Positions 49,762 to 64,000 of a stretch of DNA of 64,000 nt are shown in pieces (within the stretch, counting starts at the first letter, position 1; every line of letters begins with the position of its first letter). Source of the DNA: Mycobacterium sp. HUMS_12744610 (GTDB taxonomy: Bacteria > Actinomycetota > Actinomycetes > Mycobacteriales > Mycobacteriaceae); NCBI RefSeq assembly GCF_041206865.1, contig NZ_JBGEDP010000001.1, positions 3,782,001-3,846,000 on the forward strand. Direction: 5' to 3'. Both the position numbers and the translations under genes were made by a program. A model generated the notes under the pieces. It saw only the letters and a program-made list of their open reading frames with translations. It had not been told where the DNA came from and made no database searches.

Positions 49762-50722
49762 GCCCAGCTTGGACAACACAGCCGACGAAAGACCAGCAAT
49801 CGACCCCATCCTGCAGAAGGTACTGGATGCGGTTCCGTTCCGGCTATCGACCGAGGAGGGCGTCGACGCGGCCCGGCAACGGTTCCGCGACCTGCCGCGC
49901 CGGCCGGTGCACCCGGAGCTGCGCGTCGAGGACCGGACGATTGCGGGACCGGCGGGCCCGGTCGGCGTGCGGATCTACTGGCCGGCAACCGAAACCGACG
50001 GGGGCGCCCGGCCCGTCGTGATGTTCTTCCACGGCGGCGGTTTCGTTGTGGGCGACCTGGACACCCATGACGGCACGGCGCGCCAGCACGCAGTCGGCGC
50101 CGACGCGATCGTGGTGTCCGTCGACTACCGGCTGGCGCCCGAGCACCCCTACCCCGCCGCGATCGAAGACGCTTGGGCCGCAACGCTGTGGGTCGCCGAG
50201 CGCGGCTCCGAAATAGGCGCCGACGCCGGCCGGATGGCCGTCGCCGGGGATTCGGCCGGCGGAAACGTCGCGGCGGTGCTGGCCCAGCTGAGCCGGGACC
50301 GGGGCGGCCCGCGGATGGCGTTCCAGCTGCTGTGGTACCCCTCCACGCTGTGGGATGCGTCGCTGCCGTCGTTCACCGAGAACGCCGCCGCCCCGATCCT
50401 CGACGTCAAGGCCATCGCCGCGTTCTCCCGTTGGTACGCAGGCGATGTCGACATGGCCAACCCCCCGCCGGGCATGGCGCCGGGGCGTGCGGGCAACCTG
50501 GCCGGGCTGCCGCCGGCCTACATCGGCGTCGCCGGCTACGATCCGCTGCGCGACGACGGGATCCGCTACGGCGAACTGCTGGCCGCCGCCGGCGTCCCCG
50601 TCGAGGTGCACAACGCCGAGACGATGGTGCACGGGTTCCTCGGTTACGCCGGCGTGGTGCCCGCCGCCACCGCCGGGCTGGACCGCGGCCTGGCAGCGCT
50701 GCGGCGGGCATTGCACACATAG
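49760..50722 (+). CDS. lipH: HSL-family carboxylesterase (LipH-type)
   Basis: Hydrolyses short-chain esters or lipids; alpha/beta hydrolase of the hormone-sensitive lipase family. The 320-residue protein has the oxyanion motif [11 protein letters not shown], the nucleophile in AGDSAGGN, the Asp in GYDPLRDDG and the His in MVHGFLGY. It is followed at 27 bases by a close paralogue. Which of the pair is orthologous to Rv1399c (lipH) or Rv1400c (lipI) cannot be decided by eye. Confidence 0.88.
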   Translation: MPSLDNTADERPAIDPILQKVLDAVPFRLSTEEGVDAARQRFRDLPRRPVHPELRVEDRTIAGPAGPVGVRIYWPATETDGGARPVVMFFHGGGFVVGDLDTHDGTARQHAVGADAIVVSVDYRLAPEHPYPAAIEDAWAATLWVAERGSEIGADAGRMAVAGDSAGGNVAAVLAQLSRDRGGPRMAFQLLWYPSTLWDASLPSFTENAAAPILDVKAIAAFSRWYAGDVDMANPPPGMAPGRAGNLAGLPPAYIGVAGYDPLRDDGIRYGELLAAAGVPVEVHNAETMVHGFLGYAGVVPAATAGLDRGLAALRRALHT

Positions 50723-50736
50723 CCGCGGCCAATGCG

Positions 50737-50742
50737 TACGGT
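50737..50742 (+). promoter_or_regulatory. leaderless -10 element for the second HSL-type esterase gene
   Basis: TACGGT, six bases, then ATG at 50749, within the same GCGTACGGTA context as at 49745-49754. Confidence 0.6.
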
Positions 50743-50748
50743 AAACCC

Positions 50749-51720
50749 ATGACAGAGCCGACCATCGCCCGACCCGGCATCGACCCGACGTTCAAGTCGT
50801 TGCTCGACGCGTTCCCGATGACATTCAGCGCGTCCGACGGCGTGGAGGTCGCACGCTCACGGCTGAAGCAGCTCGCGGTGCCCCCGGAGATGCTGCCCGA
50901 CCTACGCGTCGAGGAGCGGACCGTCGGCTACGGCGATCTGGACGGGATCCCCGTGCGGATCTACTGGCCGCCCGGCGCCGACACCACCGACCGCGCACTG
51001 CCCCTCGTCGTCTTCTACCACGGCGGCGGGTTCTGCCTCGGCGACCTGGACACCCACGACCCCGTCGCCCGCGCCCACGCCGTCGGCGCGGAGGCCATCG
51101 TGGTGTCCGTCGACTACCGGCTGGCCCCCGAGCACCCGTTCCCGGCGGGCGTCGACGACTGTTGGGCCGCGCTGCGCTGGGTGGCCGACAACGCCGCCGA
51201 GCTCGGCGGCGACCCCGACCGCATCGCCGTGGCCGGCGACTCGGCGGGCGCCAACCTCTCCGCGGTGATGACGCACCTGGCCCGCGACAATGCCGGGCCG
51301 GAACTGGCCTTCCAGCTGCTGTGGTACCCAACGGTGTGCGCCGACATGTCGCTGCCCTCGTTCACCGAGAACGCCACCGCGCCGGTGCTGGACCTCGAGG
51401 TCATCGACGCCTTCCTGACGTGGTATCTGCCCGACCTCGACATCACCGATCCCGCGGCCCTGCCCGTCACGTTCGCCCCGGCCGCCGCAACCGATCTGTC
51501 CGGGTTGCCGCCGGCCTACATCGGGACCGCCGAGCACGACCCGCTGCGCGACGACGGGGCCCGCTACGCCGAGTTGCTCACCGCCGCCGGGGTGCCCGTC
51601 GAGCACAGCAACGAACCCACCCTGGTGCACGGCTACGTCAGCTTCGCCATGGTGATCCCCGCCGCCGCCGAGGCCACCAACCGCGGTCTTGCCGCTCTCA
51701 AGAGGGCGCTGCACGGGTAG
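50749..51720 (+). CDS. lipI: HSL-family carboxylesterase (LipI-type)
   Basis: Paralogue of the preceding gene, about two-thirds identical by eye. The 323-residue protein has FYHGGGFCLGD, AGDSAGAN with the nucleophile Ser, EHDPLRDDG and LVHGYVSF. Its own leaderless promoter means it is probably expressed separately from the first copy. The stop is 10 bases before the start of a monooxygenase pseudogene. Confidence 0.88.
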   Translation: MTEPTIARPGIDPTFKSLLDAFPMTFSASDGVEVARSRLKQLAVPPEMLPDLRVEERTVGYGDLDGIPVRIYWPPGADTTDRALPLVVFYHGGGFCLGDLDTHDPVARAHAVGAEAIVVSVDYRLAPEHPFPAGVDDCWAALRWVADNAAELGGDPDRIAVAGDSAGANLSAVMTHLARDNAGPELAFQLLWYPTVCADMSLPSFTENATAPVLDLEVIDAFLTWYLPDLDITDPAALPVTFAPAAATDLSGLPPAYIGTAEHDPLRDDGARYAELLTAAGVPVEHSNEPTLVHGYVSFAMVIPAAAEATNRGLAALKRALHG

Positions 51721-51730
51721 GCGGGAACTC

Positions 51731-52786
51731 GTGACCAGCCCCGGCTTCCAGACGCTGATCGCGCCGGATTCTCCGGGATCGGCGCCGCGATCAAGCTCGA
51801 CAAGGCCGGCCTGCCGGACTACCTGGTCGTCGAGGCCGGCGACGGGGTGGGTGGCACCTGGCACTGGAACACCTATCCCGGTATCGCCGTGGACATCCCG
51901 TCGTTCTCCTACCAGCCTTCGAGCAGAGCCCGCGCTGGTCGCGGACCTACGCGCGCGGCCGCGAGCTGAAGGCCTACGCCGAACACTGCGTCGACAAATA
52001 CGGCCTGCGATCACGGATCCGATTGGGCACCAAGGTGATTTCCGCCGCTTTCGACGACGAGCAGTCGCTGTGGCGCATCCAGACGGACCCCGGCGGCGAG
52101 ATCACCGACCGGTTCCTGATCAGCGCGAGCGGGGTGCTCACCGTGCCGAAGCTCCCCGACATCGACGGAGTGGGCTCCTTCGCCGGGGTCACCATGCACA
52201 CCGCGCGGTGGGACCACGGGCAGGACCTGGCCGGCAAGCGCGTGGCGATCATCGGCACCGGCGCCTCGGCGGTGCAGGTCATCCCCGAGATCGCACCGAT
52301 CGTCGAGCGGATCACCGTGTTCCAGCGCACGCCGATCTGGTGTTTTCCCAAGCTCGACGTCCCGCTGCCGGCGCCGGTGCGCGCGGCGATGCGGGTGCCC
52401 GGCGCCAGGCTCGCCCAGCGGCTGGCCAGCCAGGCAGCGTCTCCCGTTTTCCCAACCTGTTCAGCGTGTTCGGGCCCTACGGCTACGTCGGCTCGTCGTA
52501 CTTCGCGCTGATCGAGGCCCAGACGCATCACATCGCGCGGTGCCTGCTGCGGGCCCGCCGCGACGGCGCGACCCGCGTCGAGGTGACCGAGGAGGCCAAC
52601 GCCCGCTACTTCGCCGAGATGCTGCGCAAGCGGCACCGCCAGGTCTTCTGGCAGGACAGCTGCCGGCTGGCCAACAGCTACTACTTCGACAAGAACGGCG
52701 ACGTCCCGCTGCGCCCGGCCACCACCGTGGAGGCCTACTGGCGCAGCCGGCTGTTCCCGCTCGACGACTACCGCTTCACTGCGTAG
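51731..52786 (+). pseudogene. decayed flavin-containing (Baeyer-Villiger-type) monooxygenase
   Basis: Fragments in changing frames: AGFSGIGAAIKL (FAD GxGxxG), GVGGTWHWNTYPGIAVDIPS, then from about 51920 GRELKAYAEHCVDKYGLRS through VAIIGTGASAVQVIPEIAP (NADPH motif), and from about 52440 FPNLFSVFGPYGYVGSS to the C-terminus. There are frameshifts near 51765 and 51915, and the jump near 52437 removes about 130 residues that relatives (Rv1393c, ~490 aa) have. Clearly non-functional. Confidence 0.88.
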
Positions 52787-52789
52787 CGC

Positions 52790-52795
52790 TACGCT
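52790..52795 (+). promoter_or_regulatory. leaderless -10 element for the PNPOx-like gene
   Basis: TACGCT, six bases, then GTG at 52802. Confidence 0.45.
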
Positions 52796-52801
52796 CGACG
52801 G

Positions 52802-53362
52802 GTGGCAAAGGAGTTTTCCCACCTCGATGCCTCGCTCCGGGAGTTCATCGCCGAGCAGGCGATGTTCTTCGTTGCCACCGCCCCCTCCCAGGGGGGCCGA
52901 ATCAATCTGTCGCCCAAGGGGTATCGGGACACCTTCGCGGTGCTCGACGACCACACCGTCGCGTACCTGGATCTGTTCGGCAGCGGCGCGGAGACCATCG
53001 CGCACCTGCGCGACAACGGCCGGATCACGCTGATGTTCTCCTCGTTCACCCGCACGTCGCGAATCCTGCGGCTGTTCGGCACCGGACGGGTCGTTCGACC
53101 CGATGACGCCGAATTCGACGGTCTGCTGGCGCATTTCGGCGACCGGCACGCGGGCGTCCGGGCCGCGGTCGTCGTCGACGTCGAGCGGATCGCCGACGCC
53201 TGCGGGTTCGCGGTCCCCTACTACGAGCTCGTCGACGAACGCCCGGTCCTGGATGCGCATCACGCCAAGGCCACCGACGAGGAATTCGCCAGCCTCCTCG
53301 ACCGCAACCGGCGCAGCATCGACGGCCTGCCGGCGCTGGACGCCGACCATCCCCTACCCTAG
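52802..53362 (+). CDS. pyridoxamine 5'-phosphate oxidase-family (flavin-binding) protein
   Basis: A 186-residue split-barrel FMN/F420-type protein. Visible features are FFVATAPSQGGRINLSPKG (residues 22-40), the LDLFGSGAETIAHL segment and RITLMFSSF, as in DUF-type PNPOx proteins. Substrate unknown. GTG at 52802 with leaderless spacing. It overlaps no neighbour and converges on metK. Confidence 0.82.
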   Translation: MAKEFSHLDASLREFIAEQAMFFVATAPSQGGRINLSPKGYRDTFAVLDDHTVAYLDLFGSGAETIAHLRDNGRITLMFSSFTRTSRILRLFGTGRVVRPDDAEFDGLLAHFGDRHAGVRAAVVVDVERIADACGFAVPYYELVDERPVLDAHHAKATDEEFASLLDRNRRSIDGLPALDADHPLP

Positions 53363-53434
53363 TCCGCGCCAGTAAACGCAAAGTCGCAGGCAAACAACGC
53401 GTTTCGTGCGACCCGGCGTCTGCTCGCAGTGAAA

Positions 53435-54646
<1,212 letters not shown>

Positions 54647-54745
54647 TGTGCTCAATCCCTTCCCATTAATTAGTTAATCGAATCATATCGTCCGGCCCCC
54701 GCTCCGATCCGGCGGGCAAGGCCCGCCCGGCCCGGCTCGGGGGCG

Positions 54746-55996
54746 CTATCCGGCCTCGCCGCGCAGGAAAGTGGCAATCGCATCAACGATACGACTGGCC
54801 ATCAACGTCTTGGACCCGTGCTCCAGCGCCGACTCGGTCCCGTCGGAGGCCAGCAACCAACCGTCGTTGCTGTCCACCTCGAAGGCCCTGCCCTCCCCGA
54901 CGGCGTTGACAACCAACAGGTCACAGCTCTTGCGCCGGAGCTTCGCCCGCGCGTGGAACAGCACGTCCCCGTTGGCATCCCCGGTCTCGGCGGCAAACCC
55001 GACGATGGCCCGCATGTTGGGCAGCTCACCGTGGGCGCGCGCCCGCACCGCGGCGGCCAGCACGTCGTCGTTGCGCACCAGCTCGATCGCCGGCGGCCCG
55101 GCTTCATCGTCGGCGCCCTTTTTGATCTTGGCGGCGGCGACCTGCGCCGGCCGGAAGTCGGCGACGGCCGCCGCCATCACCAGGACGTCGGCCGCGGGGG
55201 CGTGCTTGGACACCGCGTTGCCGAGCTGCTCCGCCGAGCTGACCCGCACGACCTCGACCCCGGCGGGATCGATCAGCCCCGCGGTGTGCCCGGCGATCAA
55301 GGTGACCTCGGCGCCGCGCTGCGCCGCGACCCGCGCGACGGCATAGCCCTGCTTGCCGGAGCTGCGGTTGCCGATGAAGCGCACAGGATCGATCGGTTCG
55401 CGCGTGCCCCCGGCCGTCACCAGCACCTTGCGGCCGGCCAGGTCGTAGGGCAGCGCGTCGTGCCTCTCCAGCAGCAGCTGCGCCAGGGTGGTGATCTCTT
55501 CGGCTTCGGGCAGCCGGCCCGTCCCGCTGTCGGCGCCGGTGAGGCGCCCGGCCGCGGGTTCCAGCACGACGGCGCCGCGGCGACGCAGGGTGGACACGTT
55601 GTCGGCGGTGGCCGGGTGGAACCACATCTCGGTGTGCATCGCCGGGGCGAACAACACCGGACAGCGCGCGGTGAGCAGGGTCGCGGTCAGCAGGTCGTCG
55701 GCGCGTCCGGCCACCGCGCGGGCGAGCAGGTCCGCGGTCGCGGGCGCCACCACGACCAGGTCGGCCTGCTGCCCGATCTGCACGTGCGGCACGTCGGGAA
55801 CGTCCTCGAAGACCCCGGTGTGCACGGACTGGCCGGACAGGGCCTCGAAGGTCGCGGCGCCGACGAAACGCAGCGCGGACTCGGTGGGGAGGACCCGGAC
55901 GGAGTGACCGGCCTCGGAAAGCTGCCGAACCACGGTGCACGCCTTGTAAGCGGCGATACCACCGGAGACTCCGACGACGATCCGCTTGCGGTCCAC
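54746..55996 (-). CDS. coaBC: bifunctional CoaBC (phosphopantothenoylcysteine synthetase/decarboxylase)
   Basis: Two steps of coenzyme A synthesis. The N-terminal CoaC flavoprotein domain (1-180) has GVSGGIAAYKA, the catalytic His in DVPHVQIG and APAMHTEMW; the C-terminal CoaB domain has VTAGGTREPIDPVRFIGNRSSG and MAAAVADFRP. The 416-residue length is normal. GTG at 55996, 20 bases after rpoZ, same strand. Confidence 0.95.
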   Translation of the reverse strand: MDRKRIVVGVSGGIAAYKACTVVRQLSEAGHSVRVLPTESALRFVGAATFEALSGQSVHTGVFEDVPDVPHVQIGQQADLVVVAPATADLLARAVAGRADDLLTATLLTARCPVLFAPAMHTEMWFHPATADNVSTLRRRGAVVLEPAAGRLTGADSGTGRLPEAEEITTLAQLLLERHDALPYDLAGRKVLVTAGGTREPIDPVRFIGNRSSGKQGYAVARVAAQRGAEVTLIAGHTAGLIDPAGVEVVRVSSAEQLGNAVSKHAPAADVLVMAAAVADFRPAQVAAAKIKKGADDEAGPPAIELVRNDDVLAAAVRARAHGELPNMRAIVGFAAETGDANGDVLFHARAKLRRKSCDLLVVNAVGEGRAFEVDSNDGWLLASDGTESALEHGSKTLMASRIVDAIATFLRGEAG

Positions 55997-56016
55997 AGCG
56001 CGCCCGGCCCTGCCAG

Positions 56017-57098
<1,082 letters not shown>

Positions 57099-57110
57099 CG
57101 TCGGCGCGGG

Positions 57111-57428
57111 CTAGGCGGAGCCGAACTTTTCCAGCAGGGCCTTGCGCTGCCGATCACCCAGCCCACGCAGGCGCCGGGTCGGCGCGATCTCGAGCTCGGT
57201 CATGATCTCCTGCGCCTTGACCTTGCCCACCTTCGGCAATGCCTCGAGCAGCGCAGACACCTTCATCTTGCCCAGGACTTCATCGGTCTCGGCGTCCTTG
57301 AGCACCTGGGTCAGGTTGGTGCCGCCACGCTTGAGCCGATCCTTGAGTTCTGCGCGCGCTCGACGTGCGGCAGCCGCCTTCTCCAACGCGGCCGCGCGCT
57401 GCTCGTCGGTCAACTGGGGAAGGGCCAC
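57111..57428 (-). CDS. mihF: mycobacterial integration host factor
   Basis: Nucleoid-associated DNA-binding protein, essential in mycobacteria and the host factor for phage L5 integration. The 105-residue protein is almost invariant in the genus: basic helical N-terminus (ALEKAAAARRARAELKDRLK) and helix-two-turn-helix end (VGKVKAQEIMTELEI, RRLRGLGDRQRKALLEKFG). GTG at 57428 with GGAGG four bases upstream; the longer frame adds residues unlike the family. Confidence 0.95.
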   Translation of the reverse strand: MALPQLTDEQRAAALEKAAAARRARAELKDRLKRGGTNLTQVLKDAETDEVLGKMKVSALLEALPKVGKVKAQEIMTELEIAPTRRLRGLGDRQRKALLEKFGSA

Positions 57429-57890
57429 AATTCCTCCGTATCTGATCAATCAATCTCAATCGATCTGGTTTGTCTCTGCCGGTTATAACCAGCGCAGACG
57501 ACCGTACTCAGGCTTCCTGACGAAATCTAACCCGCCCCCTCGCTTTAGCGGGTAACTGACCAGCGTAAACCTGGCGCGGCGGCCGGGGCGGCTTGCGGGA
57601 GGGGGCCGGCAGGGCCCCTCGCACCGCACCGGGGCGCCCTCCGGCCACCCCGGTATCCGGACCGCTTCCAAGCCCTCTAGCTGGGCTTTTACCCCCGGCG
57701 ATCACGTCCCGACGGCGCGGCGCCCCGGCCCGGCCGCCCCGCCGCGACCACCTGCGGCGGGCGGGCGGACAACCGATGCCGTGAATCACGCATTCGGGTG
57801 GCGTGTCGCGCGTGTCGCGGCGGGTTCACGCGCCGCCCCGCTGGGACGCGCTGCGGCCGTGGCAGCGGGGCGATCGGCTACCATCGAGCG
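57429..57890. other. intergenic region between mihF and the HTH-TOBE gene
   Basis: About 460 bases without a supported gene. Contains the palindrome GGTTATAACC (57481-57490), which includes TATAAC on the mihF strand, and a GC-rich middle. The right end holds a leaderless promoter for the HTH-TOBE gene. M. tuberculosis has PE/PPE genes in this neighbourhood (from memory); none here. Confidence 0.5.
57879..57884 (+). promoter_or_regulatory. leaderless -10 element for the HTH-TOBE gene
   Basis: TACCAT, six bases, then GTG at 57891; no Shine-Dalgarno sequence. Confidence 0.5.
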
Positions 57891-58313
57891 GTGCCGAACC
57901 TGCGGATCCGCCAGGCGGCGGAGCTGCTGGGGGTCAGCGACGACACCGTGCGGCGATGGATCAACCAAGGCGCGCTCGCGGTAGACCACGACGCGGCCGG
58001 CCGCAAGGTCATCGCCAGCGAGGATCTCGCCGAATTCGCGCGCACCAACGCACCCACCCCGCCACCGGACCCGCTCAGCATCGGCAGCTCGGCCCGCAAC
58101 CGGTTCGTCGGGCTGGTCACCAGGGTCGTCAGCGACCGGGTGATGACGCAGGTCGAGATGCAGTGCGGCCCGTTCACCGTGGTGTCGTTGATGAGCACCG
58201 AAGCCGCCCAGGAGTTGCAGCTGCGGCCGGGCACCGTCACCGTGGCCGTCGTCAAGGCGACCAACGTCATCGTCGAGACCGCCAATCCCGGCGCGGCGAT
58301 CGGGTCCGACTGA
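57891..58313 (+). CDS. HTH-TOBE domain regulator (molybdate-binding type)
   Basis: A 140-residue protein with an excisionase/MerR-like helix-turn-helix (LRIRQAAELLGVSDDTVRRW at residues 3-22) followed by a TOBE/Mop domain (about 68-135; RNRFVGLVTRVVSDRVMTQV). This domain pair is found in small molybdate-responsive regulators. Metal ligand and targets are unknown; no molybdenum genes are adjacent. GTG at 57891 is leaderless. Converges on pyrF five bases away. Confidence 0.82.
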   Translation: MPNLRIRQAAELLGVSDDTVRRWINQGALAVDHDAAGRKVIASEDLAEFARTNAPTPPPDPLSIGSSARNRFVGLVTRVVSDRVMTQVEMQCGPFTVVSLMSTEAAQELQLRPGTVTVAVVKATNVIVETANPGAAIGSD

Positions 58314-58318
58314 CGCGG

Positions 58319-59142
58319 CTAGGGCGCCGCCAGGTACGCGACGGCCTCGAGCATCCGTTGGCCGGCCGCCCGCAGCTCCGCCACGCCCGGCCCGGCCCGC
58401 AGCACCTCCCGTGACACCGCGGGCAGCAGCTGGCCCGGTTGCGCCCCGCCCAGCCCGGCCAGCGCCTCCGGTCGCCCGCCCTGCGCCCCGATTCCCGGCA
58501 CCAGCACCGGCCCACCCAGCGCGCTGACATCGGGCGCCTCGAAGACCGTGGCCCCCACCACCACGCCGACGTAGCCCGGGCCGTAGGGCGCCACGGCCCG
58601 GTTCAGCACGGCCGCCTGGTCGATGACCAGCTGGGCCACGGCGCGACCGTCGAAGACGGCACGCTGGACGGTGGCGCCCTCCGGGTTCGACGTCGCCGCC
58701 AGCACGAACACCCCCCGGTCATTGGCGGCGGCGGCCTCCAGCAGCGGCCGCAGCGAGCCGAACCCCAGATAGGGCGAGGCCGTCACCGCGTCGGCGGCCA
58801 GCGGCGAGTCCCCCGCCCACGCGGCCGCGTAGGCGGCCATCGTCGTCCCGATGTCGCCGCGCTTGGCGTCGGCCAGCACCAGCACCCCCGCCGACCGCAA
58901 CGCGGCGATGGTGCGCTCGAGCACCGCGTAGCCGGCCGCGCCGTAGGCCTCGAAGAACGCCACCTGCGGTTTGACGACGGCGAAGCCGGCGAACGCCTCG
59001 ACGCAGGTGTCGCAGAACGCGGCCAGCCCGTCGGCGGTCACCGGCAGCTCCCATGCCCGCAGCAGTTCCGGATGCGGGTCGATACCCAGGCACAGGGGCC
59101 CGCGTTGCGCCTTCGCGGTGGCCAGCCGGACGCCGAACCCGG

Positions 59143-59146
<4 letters not shown>
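58319..59146 (-). CDS. pyrF: orotidine 5'-phosphate decarboxylase
   Basis: Last step of UMP synthesis. The 275-residue protein is of the long PyrF type found in actinobacteria: [21 protein letters not shown], the catalytic [16 protein letters not shown] and [12 protein letters not shown] at 59146 overlaps the carB stop by four bases. Pyrimidine operon carA-carB-pyrF. Confidence 0.95.
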
Positions 59147-62492
<3,346 letters not shown>

Positions 62493-62514
62493 TAGCGCTT
62501 CCTTCCCATCTCGG

Positions 62515-62576
62515 CGCGAGCGTGCGGGTGTGCACGCCGGCACGCCGTCAGCGGCGTGCAACTGCGCACGCTCGCG
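62515..62576. repeat. nested inverted repeat between carA and carB
   Basis: Outer 12-bp arms CGCGAGCGTGCG (62515-62526) and CGCACGCTCGCG (62565-62576) enclose an inner 8-bp stem (62540-62547 with 62552-62559, loop TCAG). It fills nearly all of the 85-base gap. Resembles small dispersed palindromic elements of mycobacterial intergenic DNA; it could also attenuate transcription within the operon. Confidence 0.75.
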
Positions 62577-62577
62577 G

Positions 62578-63696
62578 TCATTGCTGCCCCGCCATCAGGT
62601 CGACGAATTGGTCGAACAGGTATTCCGCGTCGTGCGGACCGGCGGCGGCCTCGGGGTGGTACTGCACCGAGAACGCCCGCCCGTCGGCGAGTTTGACGCC
62701 CTCCACCACGCCGTCGTTGGCGCAGGTGTGGCTGACCACCGCGGGGCCGAACGGCGTGTCGAAGGTCTGGCCCGCCTCCCCTTCCAGCGCGAACCCGTGG
62801 TTCTGGGCGGTGATCGCGACCCGGCCGGTGGCGTGGTCGATGACCGGGATGTTGATACCCCGGTGCCCGAACACCATCTTGTAGGTGGACAGTCCCAGCG
62901 CCCGCCCGAGGATCTGGTTGCCGAAACAGATGCCGAACAGAGGGATTCCGGCGCCCAGCACCTCGCGGGTGAGCCCGACGACATGGTCGGCGGTGGCCGG
63001 GTCACCGGGCCCGTTGGACAGGAAGACGCCGTCGGGCTGCAGCTCGCTGATCTGCTCGAAGGTGGCCGACGACGGCAGGACGTGGCTGCGGATGCCGCGG
63101 CGGGCGAAGTTGCGCGGGGTGTTGGTCTTGATCCCGAGGTCCAGCGCGGCCACCGTGAACCGGCGGGCGCCCTCCGCCTCGACGACGTAGGGCTGCGGCG
63201 TGCTGACCTCGTCCGCCAGGTCGGCGCCCAGCATCGAACGCTGGCCGACGACCCGCTCGAGCAGTTCGGCCGGTTCGGCCAGGGCGTCGCCGGAGAACAC
63301 GCCGGCCTTCATCGATCCGCGGCTGCGCAGACGCCGCACCACCGCGCGGGTGTCGATGCCGGCGATCCCGACGATGTGCTGGCGGACCAGCTCGTCCTCC
63401 AGGGTGCCGGTGGCGCGCCAGTTGGACGCCCGCGGTGACGGGTCGCGCACCGCGTACCCGGCCACCCAGATCCTGTCGCCGCGGCTCTCGGCGTCCTCGG
63501 CGTTCCAGCCGGTGTTGCCGATCTGCGGCGCGGTGGCCACCACGATCTGGCGGTGATAGCTCGGATCGGTCAGCGTCTCCTGATAGCCGGACATGCCGGT
63601 GGAGAACACGGCCTCCCCCAGCGTTTGGCCGACCTCGCCGTACGGCGTGCCGGTGAAGACGCGGCCGTCCTCGAGCACCAGCAGGGCCTTGGTCAC
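62578..63696 (-). CDS. carA: carbamoyl-phosphate synthase small subunit
   Basis: Glutaminase subunit supplying ammonia to CarB. The 372-residue protein has the N-terminal CarA domain ([20 protein letters not shown]) and a class I glutamine amidotransferase domain with the nucleophile Cys in [11 protein letters not shown] and the His-Glu in VQYHPEA. GTG at 63696 has a strong AAGGAGGGAG site and overlaps the upstream gene's stop by four bases. Confidence 0.95.
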   Translation of the reverse strand: MTKALLVLEDGRVFTGTPYGEVGQTLGEAVFSTGMSGYQETLTDPSYHRQIVVATAPQIGNTGWNAEDAESRGDRIWVAGYAVRDPSPRASNWRATGTLEDELVRQHIVGIAGIDTRAVVRRLRSRGSMKAGVFSGDALAEPAELLERVVGQRSMLGADLADEVSTPQPYVVEAEGARRFTVAALDLGIKTNTPRNFARRGIRSHVLPSSATFEQISELQPDGVFLSNGPGDPATADHVVGLTREVLGAGIPLFGICFGNQILGRALGLSTYKMVFGHRGINIPVIDHATGRVAITAQNHGFALEGEAGQTFDTPFGPAVVSHTCANDGVVEGVKLADGRAFSVQYHPEAAAGPHDAEYLFDQFVDLMAGQQ

Positions 63697-64000
63697 GCTG
63701 CTCCCTCCTTGCGCTGCTGCGGGCCGGGCGACCCCGCCCGCAGCACGTCGTAGTATTCGTCACGGTTTCCGGCGCGGAACCCGGTGTCGATCTCGGCGCC
63801 CGACGGCAGCCGCCACCGGATCGCCAGTATCCCGTTGCGGGCGCCGACCTTTCCGGCCATGCGCCGCTCGGTGCGGACGGCGGCGATCGACTCCTGGGGA
63901 ATCCAAATCGGATTGGCGTGGCTGCGTTCCAGCAGGATCCCCTCCGGATAGCGGGTCAGCACGGCCTTGCTGCGGTAGCCCAGGTCGCCGGCCGTGACGC
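63693..64000 (-). CDS. conserved protein upstream of carA (Rv1382-like), 5' end outside window
   Basis: The last ~100 residues of a protein that continues past base 64000. What is visible is a PH-like beta-rich domain ([19 protein letters not shown], then [19 protein letters not shown]) followed by a polar tail. M. tuberculosis Rv1382, at the same place, is a ~165-residue putative membrane or export protein whose membrane segment would lie beyond the window. Its stop overlaps the carA start by four bases, so it belongs to the pyrimidine operon. Confidence 0.8.
   Translation of the reverse strand, partial: VTAGDLGYRSKAVLTRYPEGILLERSHANPIWIPQESIAAVRTERRMAGKVGARNGILAIRWRLPSGAEIDTGFRAGNRDEYYDVLRAGSPGPQQRKEGAA

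Noticed and set aside
54647..54745. SAM riboswitch before metK
   Set aside because: The leader is short and A/T-rich with no multi-stem structure or known SAM-box motif.

Overview
The window is high-GC actinobacterial DNA from a Mycobacterium, most likely a slow grower of the M. avium-complex type. The evidence is a PPE protein with its PPxxxS/WxG signature, LprG-P55, mIHF, FadD12/LipO/LipH-type genes, a WS/DGAT acyltransferase, many GTG starts, four-base ATGA/GTGA gene overlaps and several leaderless promoters. Gene order mirrors the Rv1382-Rv1445 segment of M. tuberculosis, read backwards. Species assignment is inference; synteny comparisons are from memory.

Layout. 1-7.3 kb: end of pgl, a small helical protein, then ppc, secG, tpiA, pgk and gap (central carbon metabolism and Sec export). 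8-10 kb: a secreted Pro/Ala/Gly-rich protein whose terminator has been hit by a complete ISL3-family insertion sequence with an 8-bp target duplication. 10-14.5 kb: an L,D-transpeptidase, a FAD oxidoreductase, a DUF3556-type membrane protein and a small protein. 14.7-18.4 kb: an acyltransferase-fadD12-lipO operon. 18.4-26.1 kb: an accessory sulfur region lying between a broken copy and the intact copy of the 3' end of a WS/DGAT gene. It encodes a sulfite reductase, an APS-reductase-like CysH with one cluster cysteine replaced by Asn, an NADPH-ferredoxin reductase, a 7Fe ferredoxin, a YeeE/YedE transporter, a small membrane protein and a TauE/SafE permease. Remnants of leuC/leuD lie at its left edge.

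26.1-32.5 kb: the DGAT, then whiA, yvcK, rapZ and uvrC, all on the minus strand and overlapping. 32.5-35.8 kb: a small secreted protein, a JmjC/cupin oxygenase and an orphan PPE gene. 35.9-45.3 kb: riboflavin genes (ribH, ribBA, ribE, ribD), lprG-P55, rpe, an rsmB-like gene and fmt, with a 56-bp tandem repeat at the end of rsmB. 45.5-53.4 kb: a methyltransferase with a MarR regulator, a PriA without Walker A, a YhhN membrane protein, two tandem HSL-type esterases with near-identical leaderless promoters, a decayed monooxygenase and a PNPOx-like protein. 53.4-64 kb: metK, coaBC, rpoZ, gmk and mihF, an HTH-TOBE regulator, then pyrF, carB, carA and the start of a membrane-protein gene cut by the window end.

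The most interesting part is the 19-26 kb sulfur module. It could supply a whole electron chain, NADPH to FAD reductase to ferredoxin to siroheme sulfite reductase, together with sulfur import and export. Its flanks show that it was inserted or rearranged into an otherwise conserved acyltransferase locus. Two housekeeping genes, pgk and carB, each look one base short of the expected frame, so they may reflect consensus errors rather than biology. No tRNA, rRNA or CRISPR array was seen.
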